Assembly (NCBI RefSeq): GCF_007290395.2
Contig: NZ_CP041656.2
Span: forward strand, 4,526,001-4,590,000
Length of the DNA stretch: 64,000 bases
Source: Bradyrhizobium cosmicum
GTDB lineage: Bacteria; Pseudomonadota; Alphaproteobacteria; Rhizobiales; Xanthobacteraceae
Direction: 5' to 3'
Made by a program: the position numbers and the translations under genes. The notes beneath the pieces are model-generated. The model was not told the DNA's origin, made no database searches, and was given only the letters and a program-made list of their open reading frames with translations. Each line of letters begins with the position of its first letter. The first letter of the stretch is position 1. Positions 26,499-35,780 of the stretch are shown one piece after another.

Positions 26499-27479
26499 AT
26501 GCTGGGTTTGAACAAGACGATCGGCCGCTTGATGCTGGGTGCCGGCCTGTTGCTGTCGGGGAGCGCCGCGCAGGCCGCTGACACCTATCCGAGCAAGCCG
26601 GTTCATATCCTCGTGCCCTATGCCGCCGGCGGCGCTGTCGACGTGCTCGCGCGCACGCTCAGCCAGGCACTGGCCAAGACCTGGGGCCAGCAGCCGGTGG
26701 TCGACAACCGGCCCGGCGCGGGCGGAATCGTCGCCTCGCAGGCGCTGGCGCAGGCGGCACCCGACGGCTACACGCTGATCCTGGTCGCGAGCGGCCATCC
26801 GCTGAACCAGTTCATCTATCCGAGCGTGCCCTACGACACCTTCAAGGATTTCACCGCGATCAGCGAAGTCGCCTCCTCGCCGCTCGCGATCGTCGTTGCC
26901 AAAGACAGCCCCTACAAGACCCTCGGCGATCTCCTCGCCGCCGCAAAGAAGGACCCGGACAAACTCTCCTACGGCATGTCCGGCAACGGCACCTCGGCGC
27001 ATCTCGCCGGCGAGCTGCTCAAATACATGTCGGGCACCAAGATCGTCGCAATCCCCTACAAGGGCGGCGCTCCGGCGCTCACGGCGGTGATCGCCGGCGA
27101 GATCCCGCTCAGCATCAATCCGCTTGCGGAGGCGATCGGTCAGCTCGAAGGCGGCCCGGTGCGCGCGCTCGCGGTGACCTCCGCCGAGCGCTCCAAGGCG
27201 CTGCCGAATGTCCCGACCGTCGCGGAGTCGGGCGTACCCGGCTATGACGTCTCGGTCTGGTGGGGTGTGCTTGGTCCGGCCAAGATGCCGCCGGAGATCG
27301 TGGCGAAGCTCGAGACCGATTTGAAGGCGGTGTTGCAGGACCCGAACGTGTTGTCGACGCTCGGCAAGATTGGCGCCGCGCCGGTCGGCTCCGCCGCCAA
27401 GGATTTCGACGCCTATATGCGTGCCGAGGCGACCAAATGGGAGCCGGTGCTGAAGGCCGCTGACATCCGCGCCCAGTGA
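26499..27479 (+). CDS. Bug-family (TctC-like) solute-binding protein
   Basis: This 326-residue periplasmic protein has a signal peptide ending SAAQA. The tripartite-tricarboxylate receptor motifs are YPSKPVHILVPYAAGGAVDVLART near the mature N-terminus, RPGAGGIVASQALAQAAPDGYTLI, and GVPGYDVSVWWGVLGPAKMP. Bug proteins bind carboxylates, often aromatic or dicarboxylic acids. No membrane subunits are adjacent, which is common for this family. It is divergent from tetR, so its ligand may be the aromatic acid degraded by that operon. ATG at 26499 follows CTAGGAG. Confidence 0.87.
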   Translation: MLGLNKTIGRLMLGAGLLLSGSAAQAADTYPSKPVHILVPYAAGGAVDVLARTLSQALAKTWGQQPVVDNRPGAGGIVASQALAQAAPDGYTLILVASGHPLNQFIYPSVPYDTFKDFTAISEVASSPLAIVVAKDSPYKTLGDLLAAAKKDPDKLSYGMSGNGTSAHLAGELLKYMSGTKIVAIPYKGGAPALTAVIAGEIPLSINPLAEAIGQLEGGPVRALAVTSAERSKALPNVPTVAESGVPGYDVSVWWGVLGPAKMPPEIVAKLETDLKAVLQDPNVLSTLGKIGAAPVGSAAKDFDAYMRAEATKWEPVLKAADIRAQ

Positions 27480-27739
27480 GGAAGTCGCCGATCGCGGTGA
27501 CGATATCAGCGACACGCTGCAGCCTGACCTCGGCTCGGCAACCGAAGTCGAACGCACGACGCGGCTGCTGCACAAGCTGCTCGTGACGCGCGAAGCTGCG
27601 AACGATTGGCATTCGCTGACATCGCTGCGCCGGGTGCTGATTCCGTTTGCTGCAAATCAACGCAACAACATGGATAAAGCGTCATTTGTCCTCGGCACCG
27701 CGCTGAGCGACCAAAGCTGCGGATTGCAGGAGACCGGGA

Positions 27740-28663
27740 ATGAACAAGCCGTTGTTGTTGACGCTCCATCGCTGGATCACACTGGTCTTTGCGCTTCCCC
27801 TGCTCGCGATCATCGCGACTGGCCTCATCCTGTCCTTTGAGCCGCTGGCGCAAATCAGCGCCGTTGGCGGCCCGCCGATCGCCTCCACCCGCATCGTCGA
27901 CCTGGTGAAACGATATGATCCGGATGGCAAGGCACGCGGGCTTTCGATCAATGCCGCCGCGCAGCGGATGACATTGCAAGGCGCGGGAGCGCCCGCGATC
28001 GATCTCGCTACCGGCGAACCCGCGGTCACCGGCTCCAGCCTCTCCGATCTCTTCATGTGGGCGCGCGGCACGCATGAGCGGCTGCTCGGCCAGGCGTGGC
28101 TGGTCACGAGCTCCACCGTCGCCATGGTCATCCTGATGGTGCTTGGCATCCTCATGGGACTGCCGCGCCTGCGCAACACGCTGTCGGGATGGCACAAGGG
28201 GACTGCCTGGTTCGCATTGCCGCTGATCCTCCTGAGCCCGCTCACCGGCCTCTGCCTGGCGTTCGGCTTGACGTTTCAGAGCGCGTCCGCTCCTGCCAGC
28301 GGCGGCCGTCCGCTGCCACTGCCCGAGGCGGTTGGCATGGTCGCGGCCTCCCACGACTTGTCGCACGTGATCTCGATCGGCGTGCGCGGCGGACGCATGA
28401 TGGCGCGGGTCTACGAGGGCGGAGAGCTGCGCGCCTATGCCGTCAGTTCGTCAGGCGTCACGCCGTTGCCGCGCAACTGGCCGCGCCTGATTCATGAAGG
28501 AAACTGGTCGGCCTTGATCGCCTCGCCGCTCAATGTCGTGACGTCGATCGCGCTGCTCACACTGCTCTCGACCGGCCTGCTGATCTGGGCGCGGCGAAAG
28601 CTGCGCAAGCCGCGATCGCGTGGAGACGAGCGGACGGAGACCACCGTCGCGAAGGCCGCCTGA
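27740..28663 (+). CDS. PepSY-associated membrane protein
   Basis: This 307-residue protein has four predicted membrane helices (about residues 13-33, 120-142, 155-175 and 272-292). Conserved histidines sit at helix edges (LHRWITL, SGWHKG). This is the PepSY-TM pattern found in proteins near iron-siderophore systems, where a flavin-free ferric reductase role has been proposed. A PepSY-like soluble part lies between helices. ATG at 27740 follows GCAGGAG. The 260 bases upstream hold an open frame from 27478 with no start of merit, and I see no recognisable product in it. Confidence 0.72.
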   Translation: MNKPLLLTLHRWITLVFALPLLAIIATGLILSFEPLAQISAVGGPPIASTRIVDLVKRYDPDGKARGLSINAAAQRMTLQGAGAPAIDLATGEPAVTGSSLSDLFMWARGTHERLLGQAWLVTSSTVAMVILMVLGILMGLPRLRNTLSGWHKGTAWFALPLILLSPLTGLCLAFGLTFQSASAPASGGRPLPLPEAVGMVAASHDLSHVISIGVRGGRMMARVYEGGELRAYAVSSSGVTPLPRNWPRLIHEGNWSALIASPLNVVTSIALLTLLSTGLLIWARRKLRKPRSRGDERTETTVAKAA

Positions 28664-28780
28664 CCGCAGCCGTTCAGCTTTTCGCCCTCGCCCGCATCTT
28701 CTCTTGCGCCGGGTGACGCTGCAGGAACTCGGTATTGTCGCCTCCCCCTGACGGCCGAACTGCGCTATTGCTACGCAATC

Positions 28781-30031
28781 ATGACTCGCCGAACCGGCAG
28801 CGCCGATCTTCCCCTGCACACTGGCCGGGTTCCGCCCTGGCTTGCGACCCGCATGTCGTCGCTCGGCGCGATCGTCACGCAGGCGATCGTGCATCATTAC
28901 GGGCGCGACGCGTTCCTCCAGCGGCTGTCGCATCCGTTCTGGTTCCAGTCGTTCGGCGCCGTGATGGGGATGGACTGGCACTCCTCGGGGATCACCACCT
29001 CCGTGATCGGCGCGCTGAAGCGCGGGCTCGGCCCGCTCCAAGACGAGCTCGGCATTTATGTCTGCGGCGGCCGCGGCCAGCATTCGCGCAAGACGCCGGA
29101 CGAGCTGATGCAGCTCGGCGACCGCGTCGGCTTCGACGGTGCAAAACTCACGCGCGCCAGCCGCCTGGTGGCCAAGGTCGACAGTGCCGCGGTCCAGGAC
29201 GGTTTCGACCTTTACCTGCACGGCTTCTTCGTCACCGCGGACGCCAAATGGACCGTGGTGCAGCAGGGCATGAACGGCGACAAGCGGCAGGCCCGCCGCT
29301 ATCACTGGCATTCCGAGGCGCTGAAGAGTTTTGTCGAGACGCCGCACAGCGCGATCGAGGGGCCGCGGCAGGGCGAGATCGTCAATCTCACCGACCATCG
29401 TGCCGGTGTCTCGCGCAGCGCGCAGCTCGAGCTGCTGAGCGATCTCGGCCCCGATCGCATCCTCTCCGAATTCGAACGGCTCACCGGCACGGCGTCCGAG
29501 CCGGCGCAGGCGATGCTGCCGCATCTGATCATGCCCGCCCATCACGACGTCAGGCCGAAAGACGTGTTCGCGCGCCGCCTGCACGGCACGCTGGCAGCCG
29601 CCGCCGAGCGCGGCCCGGTCGACTTCCCGGAGCTGCTGCTGACGCCGGGTGTCGGCGCGCGCACCGTGCGCTCGCTCGCGATGGTCGCCGAGGTGGTGCA
29701 CGGCGCACCCTATCGCTTCGACGATCCCGCGCGCTTCTCGCTCGCCCATGGCGGCAAGGACCGGCATCCCTACCCCGTCCCGATCAAGGTCTATGACGAG
29801 ACCATTCGCGTGCTGAAGGGCGCGATCCAGAACGCGAAGCTCGGACGCGACGAGGAGATGCAGGCGGTCAAGCGTCTCGACGATCAGGCGCGCCGGCTGG
29901 AGCGCACTGCGCGCGGCCCGTCGGTAGAGTCGTTCATCGCAGTTGAACGTGCCGCATCGCCTGAACTCGACGGGCGTTCCGTGTTCGGCTGGGAACGCGA
30001 CCTCGCGGCGAAGAAGCTGACCGGCTCTTGA
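28781..30031 (+). CDS. DUF763 protein
   Basis: This 416-residue protein is covered mostly by DUF763. The N-terminal part has RTGSADLPLHTGRVPPWL and the conserved CGGRGQHSRKTPDEL near residues 88-102. A later segment, LTPGVGARTVRSLAMVAEVVHG, resembles a helix-hairpin-helix DNA-binding element. DUF763 proteins occur in archaea and bacteria and have no settled function, though nucleic acid binding is plausible. The gene stands alone between unrelated genes, with a weak ribosome binding site. Confidence 0.75.
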   Translation: MTRRTGSADLPLHTGRVPPWLATRMSSLGAIVTQAIVHHYGRDAFLQRLSHPFWFQSFGAVMGMDWHSSGITTSVIGALKRGLGPLQDELGIYVCGGRGQHSRKTPDELMQLGDRVGFDGAKLTRASRLVAKVDSAAVQDGFDLYLHGFFVTADAKWTVVQQGMNGDKRQARRYHWHSEALKSFVETPHSAIEGPRQGEIVNLTDHRAGVSRSAQLELLSDLGPDRILSEFERLTGTASEPAQAMLPHLIMPAHHDVRPKDVFARRLHGTLAAAAERGPVDFPELLLTPGVGARTVRSLAMVAEVVHGAPYRFDDPARFSLAHGGKDRHPYPVPIKVYDETIRVLKGAIQNAKLGRDEEMQAVKRLDDQARRLERTARGPSVESFIAVERAASPELDGRSVFGWERDLAAKKLTGS

Positions 30032-30034
30032 TCC

Positions 30035-30361
30035 CTATCCGCGTCCCGGCGCACGCGGCGCGGTCTTGCGCTGCTGCTGGCTGGTGTAGGCATCCCAATG
30101 GCTCCAGCTGCCGTCGCTGAGGCTCCGCAGGTCGGTCGTGAGCGGCCGCCGCGTGCGCTTGTCGTGGTCCGCGATCACGCGCTCCGACTGCGCGATCTTG
30201 CGCTTGAGGTCCGCGATCGTCTTCTGGGTCTGGCCGGTCCGCTTGGAGGACGCGATCTCGCCCATCATGAAGCGCGCGGTCTCGAGCGCCTTCAACTCGG
30301 CGCGGTTCTTCTTCAACTGGACCCGGTGCCAGGCGATGTTGCTGTCGCTGTCCGCAACCAT
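30035..30361 (-). CDS. Hypothetical coiled-coil protein
   Basis: This 108-residue basic protein has no recognised family. Residues about 15-75 are strongly helical with heptad-like spacing and many Lys and Arg residues (VQLKKNRAELKALETARF, IADLKRKIAQSERVIADHDKR), consistent with a coiled coil. The C-terminus is disordered and basic. ATG at 30361 has GGAG upstream. It converges with the DUF763 gene, stops four bases apart. Confidence 0.6.
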   Translation of the reverse strand: MVADSDSNIAWHRVQLKKNRAELKALETARFMMGEIASSKRTGQTQKTIADLKRKIAQSERVIADHDKRTRRPLTTDLRSLSDGSWSHWDAYTSQQQRKTAPRAPGRG

Positions 30362-30467
30362 GTGGGAACTCCGCTGATTCGCTCCCGTAGTGTAGCGCGC
30401 GCCGAATCGGCGCCGCAACGCCCCTGCGGCGGCGAAACTACGGTCTTATGACGCGAGAATTGCGCGC

Positions 30468-31241
30468 TTAGCGCTCGGCAAAGGCCTTTTCGACCACGAA
30501 CTGCGCCGGCTCGCCGTGGTTGCCCTCGACAAAGCCCCTCTCGCCCAGAAGCGTGCGGGTGTCGGCAACGAGCGCTGGGCTGCCGCAGATCATGACACGG
30601 TCGTGGGCGGCTTCCAGCGCCGGCAGGCCGATATCGGCGAACAGTTTGCCGGAGGTGATGAGGTCGGTGATGCGGCCGCGGTTGCGGAAGGGATCGCGGG
30701 TCACGGTCGGATAATAGATCAGCTGGGCGCGGATATAGTCGCCGAGCATCTCGTCGTTCGGCAGATGCTCGGTGATCATCTCGCCATAGGCGAGTTCCTT
30801 TACGTGCCGGCAGCCGTGCAGCAGCACGACCTTCTCGAACCGCTCGTAGGTTTCGGGGTCCTTGATCACGCTCAGGAACGGCGCCAGGCCGGTGCCGGTT
30901 CCGATGAGGTAGAGGTTGCGCCCCTCTTCCAGATTGTCGATCACCAGCGTGCCGGTGGCCTTGCGGCTGACGATGATTTCGTCGCCTTCCTTCAGGTGCT
31001 GGAGCCGCGAGGTCAGCGGACCGTCCGGCACCTTGATCGAGAAGAATTCGAGGGTGTCCTCGTAATTGGCGCTGGCGACGCTGTAGGCCCGCAGCAGCGG
31101 CTTCTCGCCGACCTTGAGCCCGATCATGGTGAACTCGCCGTTGCGGAAGCGGAAGGTCGGGCTGCGGGTGGTCTTGAACGAGAACAGCGTGTCGGTCCAG
31201 TGGTGGACGCTCAAGACGCTTTCCTGGTTGAAATTGCTCAT
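30468..31241 (-). CDS. fpr: Ferredoxin-NADP reductase
   Basis: This 257-residue flavoprotein has the FAD-binding motif RAYSVAS near residues 51-57, the NADP-binding LIGTGTGLAPFLS and a CGSP motif. The C-terminal VVEKAF ending is typical of bacterial Fpr. It exchanges electrons between NADPH and ferredoxin or flavodoxin. It diverges from the enamidase-like gene, and a palindrome of the nicotinate-cluster type lies in the shared promoter. In that setting it could supply reduced ferredoxin to the 6-hydroxynicotinate reductase encoded at 40.6 kb. A housekeeping role in oxidative stress remains possible. Confidence 0.87.
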   Translation of the reverse strand: MSNFNQESVLSVHHWTDTLFSFKTTRSPTFRFRNGEFTMIGLKVGEKPLLRAYSVASANYEDTLEFFSIKVPDGPLTSRLQHLKEGDEIIVSRKATGTLVIDNLEEGRNLYLIGTGTGLAPFLSVIKDPETYERFEKVVLLHGCRHVKELAYGEMITEHLPNDEMLGDYIRAQLIYYPTVTRDPFRNRGRITDLITSGKLFADIGLPALEAAHDRVMICGSPALVADTRTLLGERGFVEGNHGEPAQFVVEKAFAER

Positions 31242-31297
31242 CTCACCCTTCCGTGTCGCTTCCAGTGCGGTTCGAGGCGGTCAGCTATGCGTCGTTT

Positions 31298-31324
31298 GTA
31301 TACGATCATTCGTATACTAATGAA
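31298..31324. promoter_or_regulatory. Palindromic operator between fpr and enamidase gene
   Basis: GTATACGA-TCAT-TCGTATAC (31298-31317) is a perfect 8-base-arm inverted repeat. Its right part continues as ATCATTCGTATACTAATGA, which matches the site at 42124 in front of the reductase operon. It lies 57 bases from fpr and about 75 bases from the enamidase gene. The likely factor is the MarR protein encoded at 33.8 kb. Confidence 0.65.
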
Positions 31325-31397
31325 TAATCCCGCTTGCTCCCGCGGTCAAGGCTGCCCAAGATCGCGAGCGTTGCAGTTAAGGACAAGGACCCCTTCC

Positions 31398-32594
31398 ATG
31401 GCGCATGACGCACCCCAGGCCACCGGACCTTCGAAACTCGTGATCCGGAATATCGGTCTGATCCTCTCCGGAGCGCTGGAAAAGCCGATCCTGGACGGCG
31501 ACACCATCGTCGCCGAGAACGGCAAGATCACCGCGATCGGCCGCCACAAGGACCTCAACACCGAAGGCGCGACCACCATTGTCGATGCCAACGGCACGAC
31601 GGTGACCCCCGGCCTGATCGACAGCCATGTCCACCCCGTCGCGGGTGACTGGACGCCGCGGCAGAACCAGACCGGCTGGATCGACAGCTCGCTCCATGGC
31701 GGTATCACCACCATGATCTCGGCAGGCGAAGTGCACATGCCCGGCCGCCCCCGCGACGTCGTGGGGTTGAAGGCGATGGCGATCTTCGCCCAGCGCGCGT
31801 TCTGGACCTTGCGCCCGGGCGGCGTGAAGGTTCACGCCGGTGCCCCCGTCATCGAATGCGAGATGGTCGAGGAAGACTTCAAGGAATTGGCGGCCGCCGG
31901 CGTCAAGCTGCTCGGCGAAGTCGGCCTTGGCGGCGTGAAGGACGGACCTACCGCGCGAAAAATGGTCGGCTGGGCGCGCAAATACGGCATCCAGAGCACG
32001 ATCCACACCGGCGGCCCTTCGATCCCCGGCTCCGGCCTGATCGACAAGGACGTGGTGCTCGAGGCCGACACCGACGTGGTCGGCCACATCAACGGCGGCC
32101 ACACCGCGCTTCCCGACGACCAGATCCGCTGCATCTGCGAGGGGTGCAAGCGCGGGCTCGAGATCGTTCACAACGGCAATGAGCGCTCGGCGCTCTACAC
32201 GCTGCGCATCGCGCGCGAGATGGGCGACCTGCATCGCGTCATCCTCGGCACCGACGGGCCGGCCGGCTCCGGCGTGCAGCCGCTCGGCATCCTGCGCATG
32301 GTCTCGATGCTGTCCTCGATCGGCGAGCTGCCCGCCGAGATCGCGTTCTGCCTTGCCACCGGCAACACCGCGCGGATGCGGCAGCTCGACTGCGGCCTGA
32401 TCGAGGTCGGCCGCTCCGCCGATTTCGTCATCATGGACAAGGCGCAGCATTCACCCGGCAAGACCATCCTGGAGAGCGTGCAGCTCGGCGACCTCCCCGG
32501 CATCGGCATGACCATCATTGACGGCATCGTGCGCACCCAGCGCAGCCGCAATACCCCACCCGCTGGCAGGGTACCGGAAGTGGTGGCGAAGTGA
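31398..32594 (+). CDS. ena: Enamidase-like amidohydrolase (nicotinate catabolism)
   Basis: This 398-residue amidohydrolase has motifs DSHVHPV near residues 75-81, IHTGGPSIPGSG, VGHINGGHT and LGTDGPAGSGV. The order and wording match enamidase from anaerobic nicotinate fermentation, which opens 1,4,5,6-tetrahydro-6-oxonicotinate to 2-formylglutarate and ammonia. AAGGAC precedes the ATG at 31398. A 6-hydroxynicotinate-reductase-like gene, whose product would be the substrate, lies at 40.6 kb and has the same operator type. Without that context it would be annotated only as an amidohydrolase. Confidence 0.72.
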   Translation: MAHDAPQATGPSKLVIRNIGLILSGALEKPILDGDTIVAENGKITAIGRHKDLNTEGATTIVDANGTTVTPGLIDSHVHPVAGDWTPRQNQTGWIDSSLHGGITTMISAGEVHMPGRPRDVVGLKAMAIFAQRAFWTLRPGGVKVHAGAPVIECEMVEEDFKELAAAGVKLLGEVGLGGVKDGPTARKMVGWARKYGIQSTIHTGGPSIPGSGLIDKDVVLEADTDVVGHINGGHTALPDDQIRCICEGCKRGLEIVHNGNERSALYTLRIAREMGDLHRVILGTDGPAGSGVQPLGILRMVSMLSSIGELPAEIAFCLATGNTARMRQLDCGLIEVGRSADFVIMDKAQHSPGKTILESVQLGDLPGIGMTIIDGIVRTQRSRNTPPAGRVPEVVAK

Positions 32595-32691
32595 CGCAGC
32601 TTCAAGCGCATTGAACAAGTCTGCTGCCTGCTGCGTCTAACGCAGGCGGCCCTCGGCGGCGGCGTTCATTTGCTGGACCATCGAGCGAGAC

Positions 32692-33381
32692 ATGAAAAAC
32701 TCATCGCGGATAGCCGTTGGCGTTGCTGGCGCGGTAGCGGGCTATATCGCGACCTTTATGCTGTTCTCGCTGCTCGATTTCGGCAACCGCGCCGACCCGA
32801 TCACATCGGGCCTGCTGGGGCTATTTTTTTACTCCCCGATCGGGGCGACCGCCGGCGCGGTGCTTGCCAGCTGGCTGGTGACGCGTTCAGGCACGGGCGC
32901 GGACAATGGGGGCGTCGCGCGCAACAGCCTGAAGTCGCTCGGCGTCGTCGTCCTGCTCTGCGCCGTGGGTATCGGCATCTACATTGCCTATTCCTATACG
33001 ACCGCCACACCCTGGCTCAATCCGAACGCCAGCAATCCCCTGCTCATGTTCGAGGTTCGCTTTCCCGCCGGCGTCACGGTGCCGACGTCACCGCAGGGCA
33101 TCACCATCGAACTGCAGACCGACCTCAACACCATGCCGGGCGAAGTGACCCCCGCCGCCTTCCGTCGCGACGGCGACCAGCCCGTCATCGCGGGCGAGGT
33201 CGAACTGGCGTTTCGCACCTCGCACCGCCAGCTCGCCGTCACTATCGAAGGGCAGCCGAGCCGAATCTATCCGATCGATTTGACCGCGCGGGCGCCGCAT
33301 ACGCCGGAATTCGGCACATGGCGCCGACTCGCTGATGGCAGCGAAATCCGCTACCGCGCCAAATGGCCGGGAAAGACGTAA
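32692..33381 (+). CDS. Hypothetical membrane protein
   Basis: This 229-residue protein has three predicted membrane helices (about residues 6-27, 39-65 and 82-104). A periplasmic domain of about 120 residues follows, probably beta-rich (LLMFEVRFPAGV, GEVELAFRTSHRQLAVTIEG). No family is recognised. It is downstream of the enamidase gene by about 100 bases in the same direction and may or may not be cotranscribed. It converges on the small secreted protein gene. Confidence 0.6.
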   Translation: MKNSSRIAVGVAGAVAGYIATFMLFSLLDFGNRADPITSGLLGLFFYSPIGATAGAVLASWLVTRSGTGADNGGVARNSLKSLGVVVLLCAVGIGIYIAYSYTTATPWLNPNASNPLLMFEVRFPAGVTVPTSPQGITIELQTDLNTMPGEVTPAAFRRDGDQPVIAGEVELAFRTSHRQLAVTIEGQPSRIYPIDLTARAPHTPEFGTWRRLADGSEIRYRAKWPGKT

Positions 33382-33386
33382 GGGGA

Positions 33387-33776
33387 TCACCGCTTTTTCG
33401 CGATCTCACAACGCACATAGGTCTGGCGCCTGGCCTGCCCGACCGGACCGTTGTCCATCACCAGCCCGCCGTCCGCAGCGATGGAGACACGCGGATTGGA
33501 GCGAAACTTCTCGCCCTCACCTTCGCAGGCAAGCTTCATCTTCCAGCCGAGCTTTCCATCGGCGGTGATCTCGTTGGCGCGGCAGCGCGTCTCGTACCAA
33601 TAGAGACGGTTGCCGCCTTCGATACTCATGCGATTGGCGCTGTCCTGATCGCGGCAGTCCTTCCTCGTCGACGCCCAGAACCCTTCATAGGGCTGCGCCG
33701 CCCAGACGGGATTGCTACTGCCCGCCAGCGCCACACCGAAACTCAAAGCCATTGCAATCCGTGTTGCTGCTCTCAT
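33387..33776 (-). CDS. Small secreted protein with conserved cysteines
   Basis: This 129-residue protein has a signal peptide ending NPVWA. The mature part is about 103 residues, with four Cys residues (KDCRDQD, TRCRANE, LACEGEG, VRCEIAK) that could form two disulfides. The central segment GYW-like pattern (PYEGFWASTRKDC) is seen in small periplasmic proteins of Rhizobiales, but I cannot name a function. Confidence 0.62.
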   Translation of the reverse strand: MRAATRIAMALSFGVALAGSSNPVWAAQPYEGFWASTRKDCRDQDSANRMSIEGGNRLYWYETRCRANEITADGKLGWKMKLACEGEGEKFRSNPRVSIAADGGLVMDNGPVGQARRQTYVRCEIAKKR

Positions 33777-33817
33777 GCCGGAAACCTCGACAAACCTTTA
33801 TCGAGATTAGTCGCCGC

Positions 33818-34273
33818 TCACCGCAGCTTGTTCAACAGCGCCATCAACGTCTCGCGCTCCTTCGGCTCGAGCGGCGCCAGGGTCTCACGCGTGATCGCGA
33901 GCGCATTCGGCGCAACTTTCTCCGCAAGCTGCTGACCAGCGCGGGTCAGGGTGACCAGCAGTCGCCGCCCGTCCTCGGGATCCTGGCTGGTCTCGGTGAG
34001 CCCGCGTGCGGTCAGGCGGTCGATCACGCCCTTGATGGTCGCGACGTCCATCGCCGTCAGCCGGCCGAGCTGGTTCTGCGAACACGGCCCGGCCTCGGCG
34101 AGTTTCGACAGCGCCGCCCACTGCGTCGGCGTGATGTTGGTGCCGATGTCTCGGGAAAAGATCGAGCTATGACGCTGCCAGACCTGGCGCAGGATGAAGC
34201 CGACCTGCTCGTCGAGCACGTAGGAGGACTTGGACGGCTTGACGCCCTTCTTCACCGCGACGCTTCTCGCCAT
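33818..34273 (-). CDS. MarR-family regulator of the nicotinate cluster
   Basis: This 151-residue MarR protein has the recognition region NQLGRLTAMDVATIKGVIDRL and wing TETSQDPEDGRRLLVTLT. It is the last gene of the minus-strand run hnr to livF, which suggests feedback control of that run. MarR proteins govern nicotinate degradation in other bacteria (the NicR type), so this is the obvious candidate for the GTATAC-centred palindromes at 31298 and 42124. ATG at 34273 is used. A GTG at 34291 would sit directly after livF. Confidence 0.85.
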   Translation of the reverse strand: MARSVAVKKGVKPSKSSYVLDEQVGFILRQVWQRHSSIFSRDIGTNITPTQWAALSKLAEAGPCSQNQLGRLTAMDVATIKGVIDRLTARGLTETSQDPEDGRRLLVTLTRAGQQLAEKVAPNALAITRETLAPLEPKERETLMALLNKLR

Positions 34274-34287
34274 CCGATCCCCGCCCC

Positions 34288-34992
34288 TCACAACGACAGA
34301 TGCGCGTCGCGGATATCCGGACGCGAATCGAGCTCGGCCATGGTGCCGCCGAAACAGATGCGGCCGCGCTCGATGATATAGGCGCGATCGGAGATCAGCC
34401 GCGCGAAGTGCAAATTCTGCTCGGAGACGACGATGCTGACGCCTTCCTTCTTCATGGTCAGGATGGCCTCGACCATCTGCTCCACGATCTTCGGCGACAG
34501 GCCTTCCGAGGGCTCGTCGAGCAGGACCAGCGACGGATTGCCCATCAGCGTGCGCGCGATCGTCAGCATCTGCTGCTCGCCACCGCTCATGCGTCCGCCC
34601 GGGCGATTCTTCATCTCGCCCAGGTTTGGAAACAGCGCGAACAGCTTTTCTCGGGTCCAGTATGGCGCGTTCGGGCGCTTGGGCTGACGACCGACCTCCA
34701 GATTCTCCTCCACTGTCAGATCGGTGAAGATGCGCCGCTCCTCGGGCACGTAGCCGAGCCCGTCGCGCACGATCTCATGCGTCGGGCGTGCCGAGACATC
34801 CTTGCCCTCGAACATGATGCGCCCGGAGCGCTGAGCGACGAGGCCGACGATCGAACGGAACGTCGTCGACTTGCCGGCGCCGTTGCGGCCGAGCAGCGCC
34901 ACCACTTCACCTTCGCCGACTTCGAAACCGATGTCGAACAGGATATGCGCCGGGCCGTAATGGCTGTTGAGGTCCTGCACCGTGAGCTTCAT
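34288..34992 (-). CDS. livF: Branched-chain-type ABC ATPase (LivF)
   Basis: This 234-residue ATPase has Walker A GRNGAGKST, Q-loop YVPEERRIF, signature MSGGEQQML and Walker B LVLLDEPSEGLSP, the LivF pattern. Its ATG overlaps livG by four bases. With livG, the fused permease and the binding protein it forms a HAAT-family importer. Placement inside the nicotinate operon suggests that a pyridine carboxylate or a related acid is carried, rather than branched-chain amino acids. Confidence 0.88.
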   Translation of the reverse strand: MKLTVQDLNSHYGPAHILFDIGFEVGEGEVVALLGRNGAGKSTTFRSIVGLVAQRSGRIMFEGKDVSARPTHEIVRDGLGYVPEERRIFTDLTVEENLEVGRQPKRPNAPYWTREKLFALFPNLGEMKNRPGGRMSGGEQQMLTIARTLMGNPSLVLLDEPSEGLSPKIVEQMVEAILTMKKEGVSIVVSEQNLHFARLISDRAYIIERGRICFGGTMAELDSRPDIRDAHLSL

Positions 34993-35780
34993 GCGGAGGC
35001 TCCCTCGCGGTGTCCGGCCTCGTAGAGCAGACCCTCGCCGAGATAGACTGCCTGGACCTGCGGATTGCTGCGCACCTCCGCCGGCGAGCCCTCGGCGATC
35101 AAGGTGCCGCGGTTGAGCACGATGATGCGGTCGGCATGCTCGAACACCACGTCCATGTCGTGCTCGGTGAACAGCACGCCGATCGATTTCTCCCGCGCGA
35201 TCTGCGCGGTCAGGCGCATCAACTCGACGCGCTCGCGCGGCGCCATGCCGGCGGTCGGCTCGTCCATCAGCAGCAGCTTCGGCTGGTTGGCGAGTGCCAC
35301 CGCAAGCTCGAGCCGCTTGAGATCGCCATAGGCGAGCTCGCCGCAGGGACGATCCGCGTAGCCGCCCATGCCGACGAGTTCGAGCAGGCGTGCGGCTTCG
35401 CCGCGATCGTAATTCGGCGCCGAGCCCCAGAGATTGAACAATTGCCTGCCATGCGACACCAGCGCGACCTGCACGTTCTCGCGCACCGTCATGGTGGCGA
35501 AAGTCGCGGTGATCTGGAACGTGCGTCCCACCCCGAGCCGCCAGATCTCGCGGGGTTTTTTGCCGGTGGTCTCTTCGCCAAGCAGACGCACATGGCCGGA
35601 ATCCGGCCGGTTCTGGCCGTTGAGCATATCGAAGCAGGTGCTCTTGCCTGCGCCGTTGGGACCGATCAGCGCCAGGATCTCGCCGGCGCGCAGCGAGAAC
35701 GAAACGCCGCGCACGGCATGGATGCCGCCATAGGATTTGGTCAGGCCTTCGACCGCGAGAAGTGGGGGGGCGACGCTCAT
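34989..35780 (-). CDS. livG: Branched-chain-type ABC ATPase (LivG)
   Basis: This 263-residue ATPase has Walker A GPNGAGKST, the LivG-typical GRTFQITATFATMTVRENV, signature LAYGDLKRLE and Walker B LLLMDEPTAGM. The C-terminal SNPQVQAVYLGE ending is also typical. Start at ATG 35780 overlaps the permease stop by four bases (ATGA). It pairs with LivF to power the transporter. Confidence 0.88.
   Translation of the reverse strand: MSVAPPLLAVEGLTKSYGGIHAVRGVSFSLRAGEILALIGPNGAGKSTCFDMLNGQNRPDSGHVRLLGEETTGKKPREIWRLGVGRTFQITATFATMTVRENVQVALVSHGRQLFNLWGSAPNYDRGEAARLLELVGMGGYADRPCGELAYGDLKRLELAVALANQPKLLLMDEPTAGMAPRERVELMRLTAQIAREKSIGVLFTEHDMDVVFEHADRIIVLNRGTLIAEGSPAEVRSNPQVQAVYLGEGLLYEAGHREGASA

Noticed and set aside
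27583..27840. 85-codon frame before and overlapping the PepSY gene
   Set aside because: It starts at a GTG without a ribosome binding site and runs into the PepSY gene in another frame. The wording looks partly protein-like, so a remnant is possible, but I cannot support a gene.
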